From assembly GCA_020852815.1 (NCBI GenBank), contig JADZAN010000016.1:1-64000 (forward strand): a stretch of 64,000 bases of DNA, read 5' to 3'. Under the pieces are notes generated by a model that saw only the letters and a list, made by a program, of their open reading frames with translations, was not told the DNA's origin and ran no database searches. A program made the translations under genes and the position numbers. The DNA comes from Gemmatimonadaceae bacterium (lineage in GTDB: Bacteria; Gemmatimonadota; Gemmatimonadetes; Gemmatimonadales; Gemmatimonadaceae). Below are positions 55,342 to 63,452 of the stretch, piece after piece; positions within the stretch are counted from its first letter, which is position 1; each line of letters starts with the position of its first letter.

Positions 55342-56289
55342 ATGGCGTCGAGCCCCGAGCTCGATGTGCTGAAGGTCGTGACGACGCCGGTGAGCGCCGT
55401 TGCGCGATTCTGGGACGCGTTTCGCGACTATGCGCGGCGCGTGTGGAACAACAGCGCCGAGGACGACATCTTCTTTCTCGCCGGCGGGATTGCGTTCAAC
55501 ATCCTCCTCGCCGCCGTTCCGTTCGTCCTGCTCGTCATCTCGGGGCTCGTCTTCGCCCTCGGCCTCTCGCCCGACGCGTCGCTGGCCGAGGTGCGCGCGA
55601 TCATCGATCGCTTCCTCCCGCCGCACGCCGAGAGCCCGGAGCCGGCCATCCACGGCATCCTGGCCGAGGTCGTGAAGGCGCGCAACACGTTAGGCATCTG
55701 GGGCGCGTTCACCTTCGTCTGGTTCTCGACGCGCCTGTTCGGTTCGTTGCGCACCGTGCTCGCCGAGATCTTCGACATCGAGACCGAGCGCGGCATGATT
55801 GCCGGCAAGTGGTTCGACGTGACGATGACCGTCTACTCGTCGACGTTGCTGGTGGTGTACATGGGACTCAGCGTCTACCTCGCCCTCGCCCGCTCGCGCG
55901 GGAGCGCACTGCTCGGGGAGCTGGGCTTCCGCCCCGATGTCATGAGCGGGCTCGAATACGCCATCGGTCGACTCGTCGCATTCGCCTTCATCGTGGCGAC
56001 GTTCTGGGCGCTCTACAAATACCTCCCCAACCGGAAGATCCGCTGGCAACAGGCGCTGGTGGGCGCGCTCTCGTCCAGCGTCATGTTCGAGATCGTACGC
56101 AACCTCTGGACGTCGTACACGAAGTCGTTCGATCCCGGCTCCTTCTACAGCGGGACGGTCTACGCAGTGGTCTCGCTGGTGTTCTGGGTCTACTACGCGG
56201 CCCTGATCTTCATCATCGGGGGAGAAGTGTCGCAGGCGCACGAGCTGCGACGGGTGCGGAGGCTGCAGCGGGAGACGCTGGAGAACTAG
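55342..56289 (+). CDS. YihY/BrkB-family integral membrane protein
   Basis: A 315-residue inner-membrane protein of the YihY/virulence factor BrkB (UPF0761) family. It has about six helices: AGGIAFNILLAAVPFVLLVISGL, LGIWGAFTFVWFSTRLFGSL, DVTMTVYSSTLLVVYMGLSV, AIGRLVAFAFIVATFWALYK, QALVGALSSSVMFEIVR and VYAVVSLVFWVYYAALIFIIGGEV. The phrases SAEDDIFFLAGGIAFN and FYSGTVYAVVSLVFWVYY are the usual conserved ends of the fold. The family was linked to serum resistance and to RNase-BN activity, the latter since withdrawn; transport is now suspected. A GA-rich array begins four bases after the stop. Confidence 0.88.
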   Translation: MASSPELDVLKVVTTPVSAVARFWDAFRDYARRVWNNSAEDDIFFLAGGIAFNILLAAVPFVLLVISGLVFALGLSPDASLAEVRAIIDRFLPPHAESPEPAIHGILAEVVKARNTLGIWGAFTFVWFSTRLFGSLRTVLAEIFDIETERGMIAGKWFDVTMTVYSSTLLVVYMGLSVYLALARSRGSALLGELGFRPDVMSGLEYAIGRLVAFAFIVATFWALYKYLPNRKIRWQQALVGALSSSVMFEIVRNLWTSYTKSFDPGSFYSGTVYAVVSLVFWVYYAALIFIIGGEVSQAHELRRVRRLQRETLEN

Positions 56290-56292
56290 AGC

Positions 56293-56430
56293 GGGACAGG
56301 AGACGGGAGACGGGAGACGGGAGACGGGAGTGCGGCGCGCTGTGCGCGCCGCGAGTCGTGGGATGTGCGACGCGCCCCGCGCGCAGCTCCGCTGCGCGCA
56401 CTCCCGTCTCCCGTCCCCCGTCCCCCGTCC
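56293..56430. repeat. Inverted-repeat element with G-quadruplex-type heptamers
   Basis: The left arm (56293-56330) has GGGAGAC units: several GGG tracts separated by four bases, matching the canonical quadruplex pattern on the plus strand. The right arm (56401-56430) is CTCCCGTCTCCCGTCCCCCGTC-type on the plus strand. Between them lie about 70 bases of GC-rich palindromic sequence. The arms are complementary and could form a long cruciform; the element fills the gap between the YihY and threonine aldolase genes. Confidence 0.75.
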
Positions 56431-56476
56431 GCCCTGTATTACTTTTCGTAACGCCCATCACACTCGCGTTCGCCCC

Positions 56477-57550
56477 ATGACCATCGATATCCGCTCCGAC
56501 ACCGTCACGAAGCCCTCGCCCGAGATGCGGCGGGCGATCGCCGAGGCTGAGGTCGGCGATGACTTCCTCGACGGCGACCCGACCACGCGCCAGCTCGAAG
56601 AGACGGTCGCCAGCCTCCTCGGAAAGGAGCGCGCCCTCTTCTTTCCGTCGGGGACGATGGCCAACCAGTGCGCCATCTGGACGCTGGCCGAGCGCGGGAC
56701 GGAGATCTACGCCGACTACGGAAGCCACATCAACGACTGGGAAATGGTGGGCGCCGCCGCCATCGCCGGCGTGCAGCTGCGCACCGTGCAGGGCGATGGT
56801 CCGATGATGGACGCGCAGTCGCTGGAGCGTGCCTTTCGCGCGCCGTCGTCGAGTGCGCCGCGTGCGTCGCTGGTGTGCCTGGAGAACACGCACAACGGTG
56901 CGGGCGGATTGGTCACGCCGCTGGCCGGCGTGCGCGCCATGCACGACGTGGCGCGCAATCACGGCTGCGCGGTGCACCTGGATGGTGCGCGACTGTGGAA
57001 TGCCTCCGCCGCGTCGGGAACCGCGCTGCACGAGTTCACGCGCTTCGCCGACACCGTGATGGTCTCGTTCTCGAAGGGGCTGGGCGCCCCCGCTGGCGCG
57101 GCGCTCGTGGGGACCGACGAGGTGATGGAACGCGCCAACGAACATCGCAAGCGGTTGGGCGGCGTGATGCGGCAGAGCGGGATTCTCGCGGCGGGCGCGC
57201 TCTACGGGGTGAAGCACAATCGTGATCGCCTGCTCAAGGATCACGAGCATGCCACGGAGTTCTCGCTCATCGTGGACCGGGCCATCGCGGCAACCGTCGT
57301 CCCTCCCGACAGCAACATCGTGATGATCGATCTGGCCCCAGGGCTCTCGGCACACGATGTGGTGCGGCGCGTGGCCGAGTACGGCGTCAAGGTCGGGGTG
57401 TGGACGCCGACGCGCATCCGCGCGGTGCTCCACCTGGACGTGACGACGGCGCAGGTGCTGGAGGCGGGTGAGGCGGTCCTGTCGGGGCTCGACGAGGCGT
57501 GGCGCGCGCTGGGCGACACCAGCGAGTGGCCGACGGTTCCCGTGAAGTAG
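56477..57550 (+). CDS. L-threonine aldolase (low-specificity type)
   Basis: A 357-residue PLP enzyme that cleaves threonine or allo-threonine to glycine and acetaldehyde. It starts with TIDIRSDTVTKPSPEMRRAI and shows FLDGDPTTRQLEETVASLLG, ERALFFPSGTMANQCAI and YGSHINDWEM (H84 stacks on the cofactor). ENTHNGAGG follows, then CAVHLDGARLWNAS with Asp169 and TVMVSFSKGLGAPAG with the Schiff-base lysine at K200. The active site is complete. Stereo-preference between L- and L-allo-threonine cannot be read from sequence. The CCCGTC array ends about 46 bases before the start; the gap also carries CGTAACG. Confidence 0.92.
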   Translation: MTIDIRSDTVTKPSPEMRRAIAEAEVGDDFLDGDPTTRQLEETVASLLGKERALFFPSGTMANQCAIWTLAERGTEIYADYGSHINDWEMVGAAAIAGVQLRTVQGDGPMMDAQSLERAFRAPSSSAPRASLVCLENTHNGAGGLVTPLAGVRAMHDVARNHGCAVHLDGARLWNASAASGTALHEFTRFADTVMVSFSKGLGAPAGAALVGTDEVMERANEHRKRLGGVMRQSGILAAGALYGVKHNRDRLLKDHEHATEFSLIVDRAIAATVVPPDSNIVMIDLAPGLSAHDVVRRVAEYGVKVGVWTPTRIRAVLHLDVTTAQVLEAGEAVLSGLDEAWRALGDTSEWPTVPVK

Positions 57551-57571
57551 CCGTTGCGGGGCGCGTGGCGA

Positions 57572-57623
57572 GCGCCGTAAGTGCCGCGTCATAGCGCGCG
57601 CCGTAGGTGCCGCGTCGTAGCGC
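57572..57623 (+). repeat. Tandem 26-base repeat upstream of SRP RNA
   Basis: GCGCCGTAAGTGCCGCGTCATAGCGC (57572-57597) is followed at once by GCGCCGTAGGTGCCGCGTCGTAGCGC (57598-57623). The units differ at two positions and lie between the threonine aldolase stop and the SRP RNA gene. Confidence 0.6.
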
Positions 57624-57673
57624 GCGCCGCGCGCGGTTGTCGCGACGCTGCCCGCCGACTAGACTTCCTCTCG

Positions 57674-57769
57674 CTCCAGGTCCCGAAGGGCGTGAGCGCG
57701 CCAACCCCGTGAGGACCCCGAAGGTAGCAGCGGTACGCGATGTCGAGCGTTGCTTCGTCAGACCTGGAG
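57674..57769 (+). ncRNA. ffs: Signal recognition particle RNA (small bacterial type)
   Basis: The segment is about 96 bases long and closes with the perfect stem CTCCAGGTC ... GACCTGGAG. The conserved helix-8 core is present: CCGTGAGGACCCCGAAGGTAGCAGCGG, matching the family pattern in which CCGGAAGG and AGCAGC form the Ffh-binding loops. The gene lies 203 bases before dnaX, with recR further along. This order is known from many bacteria for SRP RNA. Function: it binds Ffh and targets nascent membrane proteins to FtsY. Only the small form, without an Alu domain, is visible. Confidence 0.85.
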
Positions 57770-57902
57770 TATTCGCGCGGGTGCTCGCCAGAGCCCCGCG
57801 CGTTTTGTTTTTCCTGACCGTCTCGCGCCGGGGCGCTGCGCAGCACTCCCGCCACCCGCTCGCCGGGGCCAATTTGCAGAAGCCTGAAGGCGCGCGCCCC
57901 TT

Positions 57903-57970
57903 CTCGTCCCCAGCCTTCGCTGGGGCAGGCTTCTCGTCCTCTCGTCCTCTCGTCCTCTCGTCTTCTCGTA
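57903..57970 (+). repeat. Hairpin plus CT array between SRP RNA and dnaX
   Basis: CTCGTCCCCAGCCTTCGCTGGGGCAGG (perfect hairpin 57908-57925) is followed by CTCGTCCT/CTCGTCTT units that end three bases before the GTG start of dnaX. The rest of the 57770-57902 stretch shows no other feature. The array leaves no room for a normal ribosome-binding site. Confidence 0.7.
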
Positions 57971-57972
57971 GA

Positions 57973-59949
57973 GTGATCGCTCTCGCCCGCAAGTACCGCC
58001 CGCGCAACTTCGCCACCGTCGCGGTCCAGTCGCATGTCTCCAACACGCTCAAGGGGGCAATTGCGCGCGGGCGCGTGGCGCATGGCTACTTGCTGTGCGG
58101 GCCACGCGGGGTGGGGAAGACGACGCTGGCGCGCGTGCTGGCCATGGCGCTCAACTGCGAGAACAAGCGCCCCGATGGCGAGCCGTGCGGCGAGTGTACC
58201 AGCTGCACGCGCATCTGGAGCGGCGGCGCCTCGCTCGACGTCGTGGAGATCGATGCGGCCTCCAATCGCGGCGTGGACGACGCACGCGAGCTGCGCGAGC
58301 GCGCGATGTACGCGCCATCGGGCGAGGGGCGCTACAAGGTCTACATCGTCGACGAGGCGCACATGCTCACACGCGAGGCGTGGAACGCGCTCCTCAAGAT
58401 CCTCGAGGAACCGCCCCCGCGCGTCGTCTTCGTGTTCGCGACGACCGAACCGCAGAAAATCGCGCAGGCCGCCGCCCCGGTCCTCTCCCGGCTGCAACGC
58501 TTCGACTTCCGGCGCATGGGGCCGGGCGACATTCGCGAGCGCGTGGGAGCCGTCCTCGCCGAGGAGGGGGTGGAAGCGGAGAGCGAGGCGCTGGGGATGA
58601 TTGCGCGCGCCGCCGACGGCTCGATGCGCGATGCGCTCTCGCTCACCGACCAGGTGCTGGCGTTAGGCGACGGCGGCGTGACGGCGCTGCGCGTGCGCGA
58701 GGCGCTGGGGCTGGTGGCCGAGGACGAGTACATCGCGCTCCTCGACGTGATTGCCGAGCGGCGGGCGGGCGACGTCTTCACGATGGTGGGGCGCCTGGTC
58801 GAGCTGGGCGTGGACCTGGGGCAGTTCCTGGCCGGGCTTGGCGACATCCTGCGCGCGCAACTCGCGTTGGCGTTAGGCGCGAAGGAGGTCGACGTGAGCG
58901 CCGCGGCCCGCGAGGCGCTGGTCGCGCGCAAGGATCGCCTGGGTGCCGGCGACCTGCTGCGGATGCTGAACGCGGTGGCTGAGCTGGAGCCGCGCTTCCG
59001 GCGCAGTGGCCAGCAGCAACTCCTCCTGGAGACGCTCCTCGTGCGCTTTGCCCTCCTCGACCGCACGCTCGATCTCGAGGCGGTGCTGCGCGAGGTGGGT
59101 AGCGGCGGCGGTGGTAGCGCCGGTGGCGGAACCCCCGCGCCGCGCCCGCAGCCCGCGCCGCGCTCGGCGCCCGCCGGTGGCGAGTCGCGCGGCGGCTATC
59201 GCGCCGGCCCACCCACGGCTGGCGATTCCGCGCCGGCGCCCGAACGCCTCCCGCGCCCGGAGCTTCGTCGCGACATGGCGGTCGACACGCCGCGTGTCCA
59301 GGAGCGCATTCCCGCGCCGCCGGGCGAAGGGCCCCCCTCGCGAGGCGGCACGCCCGCGCGCGGCGGTGCACCGACGCGCGGCGAGCGCCCCTCGTCCCCA
59401 CGCATGGAAGCGGGTCCCGGGCTCGAGGCCGAGCGCGGGGGGACGGCCACCATGGCGCCGCCTTCGGTGGTCGCGGAACTCCCCGAAAGCGTCGCCGTTC
59501 AACTGGCGTCACCACCGTCAGGGGTGAACGGTGGTTCGCCGGCAGTCGCGTCGTTCGCGTCGCTGACGTCGCTCGACATCAACCACCTGGTGGAGCGCTG
59601 GGACGACATCCTCGCCGCGATCCGTCGCGAGCGCCCGCTCGTCGGGACGCTGCTCGAACGGGCGATTCCGACGGCGGTGGCTGCGTCGGGGGTGGTCTCG
59701 CTGCAGATGGAGGAGACGGGGGCGTTCGAGAACCTGGCGGCCAAGGCCAAGGAACTCACGGCGGCGCTCACGCCGCACATCCCGGGGCTGGTGCGCGTGC
59801 AGCTCCTCCCGCCCGCGCACGCCAGGGACTCGGGCCCTCGACGCATGACGGCCGAGTCGATCAAGTCCGAAACGCTGGTCGCGCTGCGCAAGAAGGACGC
59901 GGTGCTGGCCGCCGCCATCGACGAACTGGACCTCGACCTGATTTCATAG
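57973..59949 (+). CDS. dnaX: DNA polymerase III gamma/tau subunit
   Basis: A 658-residue clamp-loader subunit. The GTG at 57973 is the family start, because the protein opens IALARKYRPRNFATVAVQSH; the upstream open frame runs through the repeat and SRP RNA. Walker A is CGPRGVGKTT (42-51), the zinc cysteines are C62, C72, C75 and C78 (ALNC...PCGECTSC), the DEAH box is VDEAHM (126-131) and the SRC-type motif is in APVLSRLQRFDF. The middle is the usual AAA lid and collar. From about 380 to 520 a Pro/Gly/Arg-rich linker leads to a tau C-terminal domain. No clear slippery heptamer is seen, so a shorter gamma form by frameshift is unlikely. Confidence 0.94.
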   Translation: MIALARKYRPRNFATVAVQSHVSNTLKGAIARGRVAHGYLLCGPRGVGKTTLARVLAMALNCENKRPDGEPCGECTSCTRIWSGGASLDVVEIDAASNRGVDDARELRERAMYAPSGEGRYKVYIVDEAHMLTREAWNALLKILEEPPPRVVFVFATTEPQKIAQAAAPVLSRLQRFDFRRMGPGDIRERVGAVLAEEGVEAESEALGMIARAADGSMRDALSLTDQVLALGDGGVTALRVREALGLVAEDEYIALLDVIAERRAGDVFTMVGRLVELGVDLGQFLAGLGDILRAQLALALGAKEVDVSAAAREALVARKDRLGAGDLLRMLNAVAELEPRFRRSGQQQLLLETLLVRFALLDRTLDLEAVLREVGSGGGGSAGGGTPAPRPQPAPRSAPAGGESRGGYRAGPPTAGDSAPAPERLPRPELRRDMAVDTPRVQERIPAPPGEGPPSRGGTPARGGAPTRGERPSSPRMEAGPGLEAERGGTATMAPPSVVAELPESVAVQLASPPSGVNGGSPAVASFASLTSLDINHLVERWDDILAAIRRERPLVGTLLERAIPTAVAASGVVSLQMEETGAFENLAAKAKELTAALTPHIPGLVRVQLLPPAHARDSGPRRMTAESIKSETLVALRKKDAVLAAAIDELDLDLIS

Positions 59950-59951
59950 CC

Positions 59952-60275
59952 ATGGCCGACATCTTCAAGATCCTGCAGCAGGCGCAGCAGATGCAGTCCA
60001 AGATGCAGGAGATGCAGGAAGAACTCGCGCAGCGTACCGTGACCGGCACCGCCGGTGGCGGCATGGTTGCCGTGGAGGCAGACGGGAAGGGGACGGTCAA
60101 GAAGGTCCGGCTCGAAGCGGCGGTCGTGAACCCCGCCGACATCGAGATGCTCGAGGACCTGATCGTGATCGCCGTCGCCGACGCGCAGAAGAAGGCGAAC
60201 GAGCTGGCGCAGGAGGAGATGGGGAAGCTGGCCGGAGGGCTCAACCTTCCGTTTCCGTTCAAGCTCCCGATCTGA
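59952..60275 (+). CDS. ebfC: YbaB/EbfC nucleoid-associated protein
   Basis: A 107-residue DNA-binding protein of the YbaB/EbfC type, starting MADIFKILQQAQQMQSKMQEM, two bases after the dnaX stop. It has the helical dimer part, the conserved GGMVAVEADGKGTVKKVRLE beta-sheet core and the LEDLIVIAVADAQKKANELA helix. Members bind DNA as clothes-peg dimers, affect nucleoid structure and repair, and nearly always stand between dnaX and recR, as here. Length and order leave little doubt. Confidence 0.93.
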   Translation: MADIFKILQQAQQMQSKMQEMQEELAQRTVTGTAGGGMVAVEADGKGTVKKVRLEAAVVNPADIEMLEDLIVIAVADAQKKANELAQEEMGKLAGGLNLPFPFKLPI

Positions 60276-60290
60276 GGGCCGCGTCGCACG

Positions 60291-60881
60291 GTGTCGGCAA
60301 TCGACGAACTGGCGGCCGAACTGGCCAAGCTCCCCGGAATCGGGCGCAAGACCGCGCTTCGGCTCACCTATCACCTCCTCAAGCAGCCGCGCGAGCGGAG
60401 CATCCGCCTGGCGCACGCCCTGGAGACGCTCGCCGAGCGTGTACACCCCTGTCCGCGGTGCTTCAACTTGACCGAGGAGGAGGAATGCGCCATCTGCCGC
60501 GACCCAAGACGTGACGCCGGGGTGATCTGCGCCGTCGAAGAAGCGGCGGATATCGGCGCAATCGAACGCGCCGGCGAGTTCCGGGGGCGATACCACGTCC
60601 TGGGGGGTCGCATCTCGCCGCTGGACGGGCTGGGGCCCGAGGACCTGACGGTGACGGCGCTGGCGCGCCGGGTGACGGGTGGGGGGGTGCGGGAGGTGAT
60701 CGTGGCAACGAACCCGAGTGTGGAAGGCGATGCGACGGCGCTCTACCTCCAGCAGGTGCTGGCGCCGCTGGGGGTGCGCGTGACGCGCATCGCGCGCGGC
60801 CTTCCAATGGGGGGCGACCTGGAGTACGCCGATGGGATTACCATCGCACAGGCGCTGTCGGCACGTCGGGAGATGACTTGA
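60291..60881 (+). CDS. recR: Recombination protein RecR
   Basis: A 196-residue protein of the RecFOR pathway that helps load RecA at gaps. It starts with GTG (SAIDELAAELAKLPGIGRKTA, a helix-hairpin-helix), has a zinc finger with C54, C57, C66 and C69 (CPRC ... CAIC), and a Toprim domain (VICAVEEAADIGAIERAG, YHVLGGRISPLDGLGPEDL). The tail VTRIARGLPMGGDLEYAD is typical. It overlaps by four bases an in-frame upstream alternative start of the next gene, whose likely ATG lies 21 bases later, and it is part of the dnaX-ebfC-recR run. Confidence 0.95.
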   Translation: MSAIDELAAELAKLPGIGRKTALRLTYHLLKQPRERSIRLAHALETLAERVHPCPRCFNLTEEEECAICRDPRRDAGVICAVEEAADIGAIERAGEFRGRYHVLGGRISPLDGLGPEDLTVTALARRVTGGGVREVIVATNPSVEGDATALYLQQVLAPLGVRVTRIARGLPMGGDLEYADGITIAQALSARREMT

Positions 60882-60901
60882 GGGAAGCGAGACCAGGTGC
60901 A

Positions 60902-61300
60902 ATGCGGAAAGGATCGTTGATGTCGCTCGGGGTGATTGGTGGCTTCCTGGCGGGCTTCGCGCTGTGGAGCCGGCAGCAGCGTGCCGATCGCCGTCACTTG
61001 TTCAGCGCCAACCCGGTGCGCCGCCTGGCGGCGCTGGGCTACCTGCGCACGCAGGAGGACGACCAGACGGTCACGCTGCTGCGGGAGTACCTGGCCTGGG
61101 AAACCAAGCCCGAGCTGCGCCGGCGTGCCCGCCGGATCCTGCGGCGGATGGAGCAGTCGCTCGACCAGTCGATCGAGCGCTCGGCCGAGGGGGCCGCGGC
61201 GCGCGCCGCGACGCTGGCGGCGGAGCGCGCTGCCTCACTGGCGGCGGATCGCGGCGGCGCGCGCCCCGACACGTCCAGGCCGCAACGCTCGATCGCCTGA
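60902..61300 (+). CDS. Small membrane-anchored basic helical protein
   Basis: A 132-residue protein of unknown function. The ATG at 60902 is preferred; a TTG at 60878 overlaps recR. After MRKGS a single membrane helix (SLGVIGGFLAGFALWS) anchors a cytosolic Arg- and Ala-rich region. That region includes NPVRRLAALGYLRTQEDDQTVTLLREYLAW, which resembles one HEAT-like repeat, and a long helical EQSLDQSIERSAEGAAARAA tail. I cannot name a family. Its place between recR and the roadblock/mglA genes suggests a link to polarity or the DNA-repair run, but only by position. Confidence 0.6.
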   Translation: MRKGSLMSLGVIGGFLAGFALWSRQQRADRRHLFSANPVRRLAALGYLRTQEDDQTVTLLREYLAWETKPELRRRARRILRRMEQSLDQSIERSAEGAAARAATLAAERAASLAADRGGARPDTSRPQRSIA

Positions 61301-61322
61301 CTTCCCGTTCCCGTCGTCCTAC

Positions 61323-61817
61323 ATGCGCATGCCCATCGGAGCTTCGAGCTGGTCGTTCACGGAAGAGGACTTCAGCGCCCTCACACAGGTGCTGCAGCGC
61401 TTCCTGTTCGACAGCAACGCGCGCTGCGCCCTCCTGGTCGATCGGAGCGGACAGCTGGTGACCTTCGCTGGCGACCGTCCCACGTTTGACGTGACCGCGT
61501 TCGCGACGTTGACGGCGGCGGATTTCTCGGCCAACGACCAGCTCGCGCGCCTGATTGGGGAGAGCGACTTCAACACCCTCTTTCACCAGGGGGAGAAGGA
61601 GTCGATGCTGCTGGCGGACGTGGCGAGGCGCGTGATCCTCGTGGCGCTCTTCGACAACCGCACCACGCTCGGCCTGGTACGTCTCAAGATGCGCGCAATC
61701 GTCGATGAACTCGGACGCCTCATCGAGCGCTCGCTGCAGCGTTCACACACGTCCAATCCGCAGCGGCAACCGCTGCTCGGCGATGTCGATGACGAAATCG
61801 ACCGTCTCTTCCAGTAA
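61323..61817 (+). CDS. Roadblock/LC7-domain protein (MglB-like)
   Basis: A 164-residue protein of the roadblock fold that usually regulates a neighbouring small GTPase. Visible pieces are SWSFTEEDFSALTQVLQRFL, ARCALLVDRSGQLVTFAGD, FDVTAFATLTAADFSANDQLARLIGE, ESMLLADVARRVILVALFD and TTLGLVRLKMRAIVDELGRLIE. It lies 24 bases before mglA, the arrangement of mglB-mglA, where MglB acts as GTPase-activating protein. Sequence distance prevents calling it MglB with certainty. Start at MRMPIGASSW is preferred; a second ATG two codons later is equally possible. Confidence 0.8.
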   Translation: MRMPIGASSWSFTEEDFSALTQVLQRFLFDSNARCALLVDRSGQLVTFAGDRPTFDVTAFATLTAADFSANDQLARLIGESDFNTLFHQGEKESMLLADVARRVILVALFDNRTTLGLVRLKMRAIVDELGRLIERSLQRSHTSNPQRQPLLGDVDDEIDRLFQ

Positions 61818-61841
61818 ATCGCACGACACGGAGAGACTGCG

Positions 61842-62519
61842 ATGTCGATGATCAACTACGCCTCACGCGAGATCAACTGCAAGCTCGTGTACTACGGGCC
61901 GGGGCTCGGCGGCAAGACGACGAACCTCGAGCACGTCTACAGGAAGGTTGCGCCCAGCACTCGCGGGAAGCTCATCTCGCTCGCCACCGAGAGCGAGCGC
62001 ACGCTCTTCTTCGACTTCCTCCCCGTGGACCTGGGGACGATTCGAGGCTTCAAGACGCGCTTCCACCTGTACACGGTGCCCGGACAGGTGTACTACAACG
62101 CGTCACGGAAGCTCATCCTCAAGGGCGTGGATGGCATCGTCTTCGTCGCCGATTCGCAGCTGGATCGCATGGAGGCGAACCAGGAGTCGATGCAGAACCT
62201 GTACGACAACATGGTCGAGTACGGCTATGACCTCACGCGGATGCCGTTTGTCATCCAGTACAACAAGCGTGATCTTCCCAATGCGGCGCCGCTGTCGGAA
62301 CTTCAGGCGGCGCTCAATCCCGGGTGGGAAGTGACGGAGCCTGCGCGCCAGCGCATCACGCCGGATGCGTGGCACGCCGGGGAGAACCTGGTGGAGCAGT
62401 TGCCGACTGGCGAATGGGTGGAGCGCGCCCCTTATTTCGAGGCGGTGGCCGTGACGGGAGACGGTGTGTTCGATACGTTGAAGGCGATCTCGAAGCTCGT
62501 CCTGAAAGCGTTGTCGTAG
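61842..62519 (+). CDS. mglA: MglA-like Ras-family GTPase
   Basis: A 225-residue small GTPase that sets cell polarity in gliding bacteria. The P-loop is [17 protein letters not shown] (residues 18-34). Switch regions contain [11 protein letters not shown]-like sequence ([20 protein letters not shown]) and [18 protein letters not shown], where MglA-type proteins replace the Ras DxxG with TVPGQ. The base-recognition motif is [10 protein letters not shown] and the protein ends [21 protein letters not shown]. Relative to the 195-residue MglA of Myxococcus, about 30 residues are inserted between NPGWEV and [10 protein letters not shown] roadblock protein is encoded directly upstream. Confidence 0.92.
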   Translation: MSMINYASREINCKLVYYGPGLGGKTTNLEHVYRKVAPSTRGKLISLATESERTLFFDFLPVDLGTIRGFKTRFHLYTVPGQVYYNASRKLILKGVDGIVFVADSQLDRMEANQESMQNLYDNMVEYGYDLTRMPFVIQYNKRDLPNAAPLSELQAALNPGWEVTEPARQRITPDAWHAGENLVEQLPTGEWVERAPYFEAVAVTGDGVFDTLKAISKLVLKALS

Positions 62520-62582
62520 CGCGTCCCGCTCGCCAGCGGAATCGTCCGCGGCTTCCCCGCGGAATCACCCGCGTCCCACGCC

Positions 62583-63320
62583 GTGCTGAATCTTCCGAAC
62601 GCGATCACTGCTGCCCGCATCGCCTCCACGCCGCTGATCGCCGCCCTGGTCGTCAACGCCGGGTGGCAGTTGCGGCTGACGGCGTGGGTCCTGTTCGTCG
62701 CGGCGGCGGTCACCGACTACGTCGACGGCAAGCTGGCGCGCGACCGGAACCTCGTCACCAACCTCGGCAAGCTGCTCGACCCGCTCGCCGACAAGCTGCT
62801 CCTCCTGGCGACGCTGGTCCCGATGTACTGGCTCTGCCGCGACACGGCGCTCTGGGCGTCGCTCCCCCAGCCCGACGCCTGGGCCGCTGGCCAGACGGTG
62901 GGCCCGGTGCTCGCGGGGGCGCGCGTGACCTATCCCTTCGTGACGCCGCTGGGGCTGGTGGGGCTCCCCTTCTGGATCATCGCCGTCGTCCTGGGGCGCG
63001 AGCTGTTCATGACGATCTTTCGCCAGTTGGCGGCGCAGCGCGGTGTCGTCATCTCGGCCATCGGCCCCGCCAAGTGGAAGACCGGCTTCCAATCGGTCTG
63101 GGTCGGCGCGGCCTTCTTCTGGTTCTGGACCTCGTCGGCCGCTGTCGAGCGCGGGTGGACGGGGAGCGCGTGGAACACCTTCGCGATGGTCAACGGGATT
63201 GTCGGCGTGGTCTCGATGATTGGCGCGGTGCTCCTCACGCTCTACTCCCTGTACCTGTACCTCCAGCGCTACGGCGGCGTCCTCGTGCGCCCCGGCAACC
63301 ACCAGCAGCCCGCGCGCTGA
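62583..63320 (+). CDS. pgsA: CDP-diacylglycerol-glycerol-3-phosphate 3-phosphatidyltransferase
   Basis: A 245-residue membrane enzyme that makes phosphatidylglycerophosphate, first step to phosphatidylglycerol. GTG start with LNLPNAITAARIASTPLIAAL, the usual N-terminus. The CDP-alcohol phosphotransferase signature is complete: TDYVDGKLAR, then GKLLDPLADK, i.e. D-x2-D-G-x2-A-R-x8-G-x3-D-x3-D. There are several hydrophobic helices, and IIAVVLGRELFMTIFR follows. It is longer than typical PgsA (about 180-200) because of an insertion around residues 84-118 containing MYWLCRDTALWASLPQPDA. The gene stands between mglA and cinA, a common neighbourhood for pgsA. Confidence 0.92.
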   Translation: MLNLPNAITAARIASTPLIAALVVNAGWQLRLTAWVLFVAAAVTDYVDGKLARDRNLVTNLGKLLDPLADKLLLLATLVPMYWLCRDTALWASLPQPDAWAAGQTVGPVLAGARVTYPFVTPLGLVGLPFWIIAVVLGRELFMTIFRQLAAQRGVVISAIGPAKWKTGFQSVWVGAAFFWFWTSSAAVERGWTGSAWNTFAMVNGIVGVVSMIGAVLLTLYSLYLYLQRYGGVLVRPGNHQQPAR

Positions 63321-63403
63321 TCCCCGCGCCCGCGCCTACACGCCCGAACGCGGAGATGGACGGGAGGTGGTTCAGCCCCCAGCCGGTACCCTCTCCTTTC
63401 GCC

Positions 63404-63448
63404 CCCCAATCCTTCGCTGGGGCAAGCATTCTCCCGTCCCCCGTCCGC
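63404..63448 (+). repeat. Degenerate hairpin plus CCCGTCC array before cinA
   Basis: CCCCAATCCTTCGCTGGGGCAAGC (imperfect hairpin) then TTCTCCCGTCCCCCGTCC runs to five bases before the GTG of cinA. It has the same order as the copies before transaldolase and dnaX. Confidence 0.65.
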
Positions 63449-63452
63449 CCCA

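Noticed and set aside
59100-59530. Programmed frameshift in dnaX to make a gamma subunit
   Set aside because: No A- or T-rich slippery heptamer with a downstream stop was found in the linker region; the frame stays open to the end.
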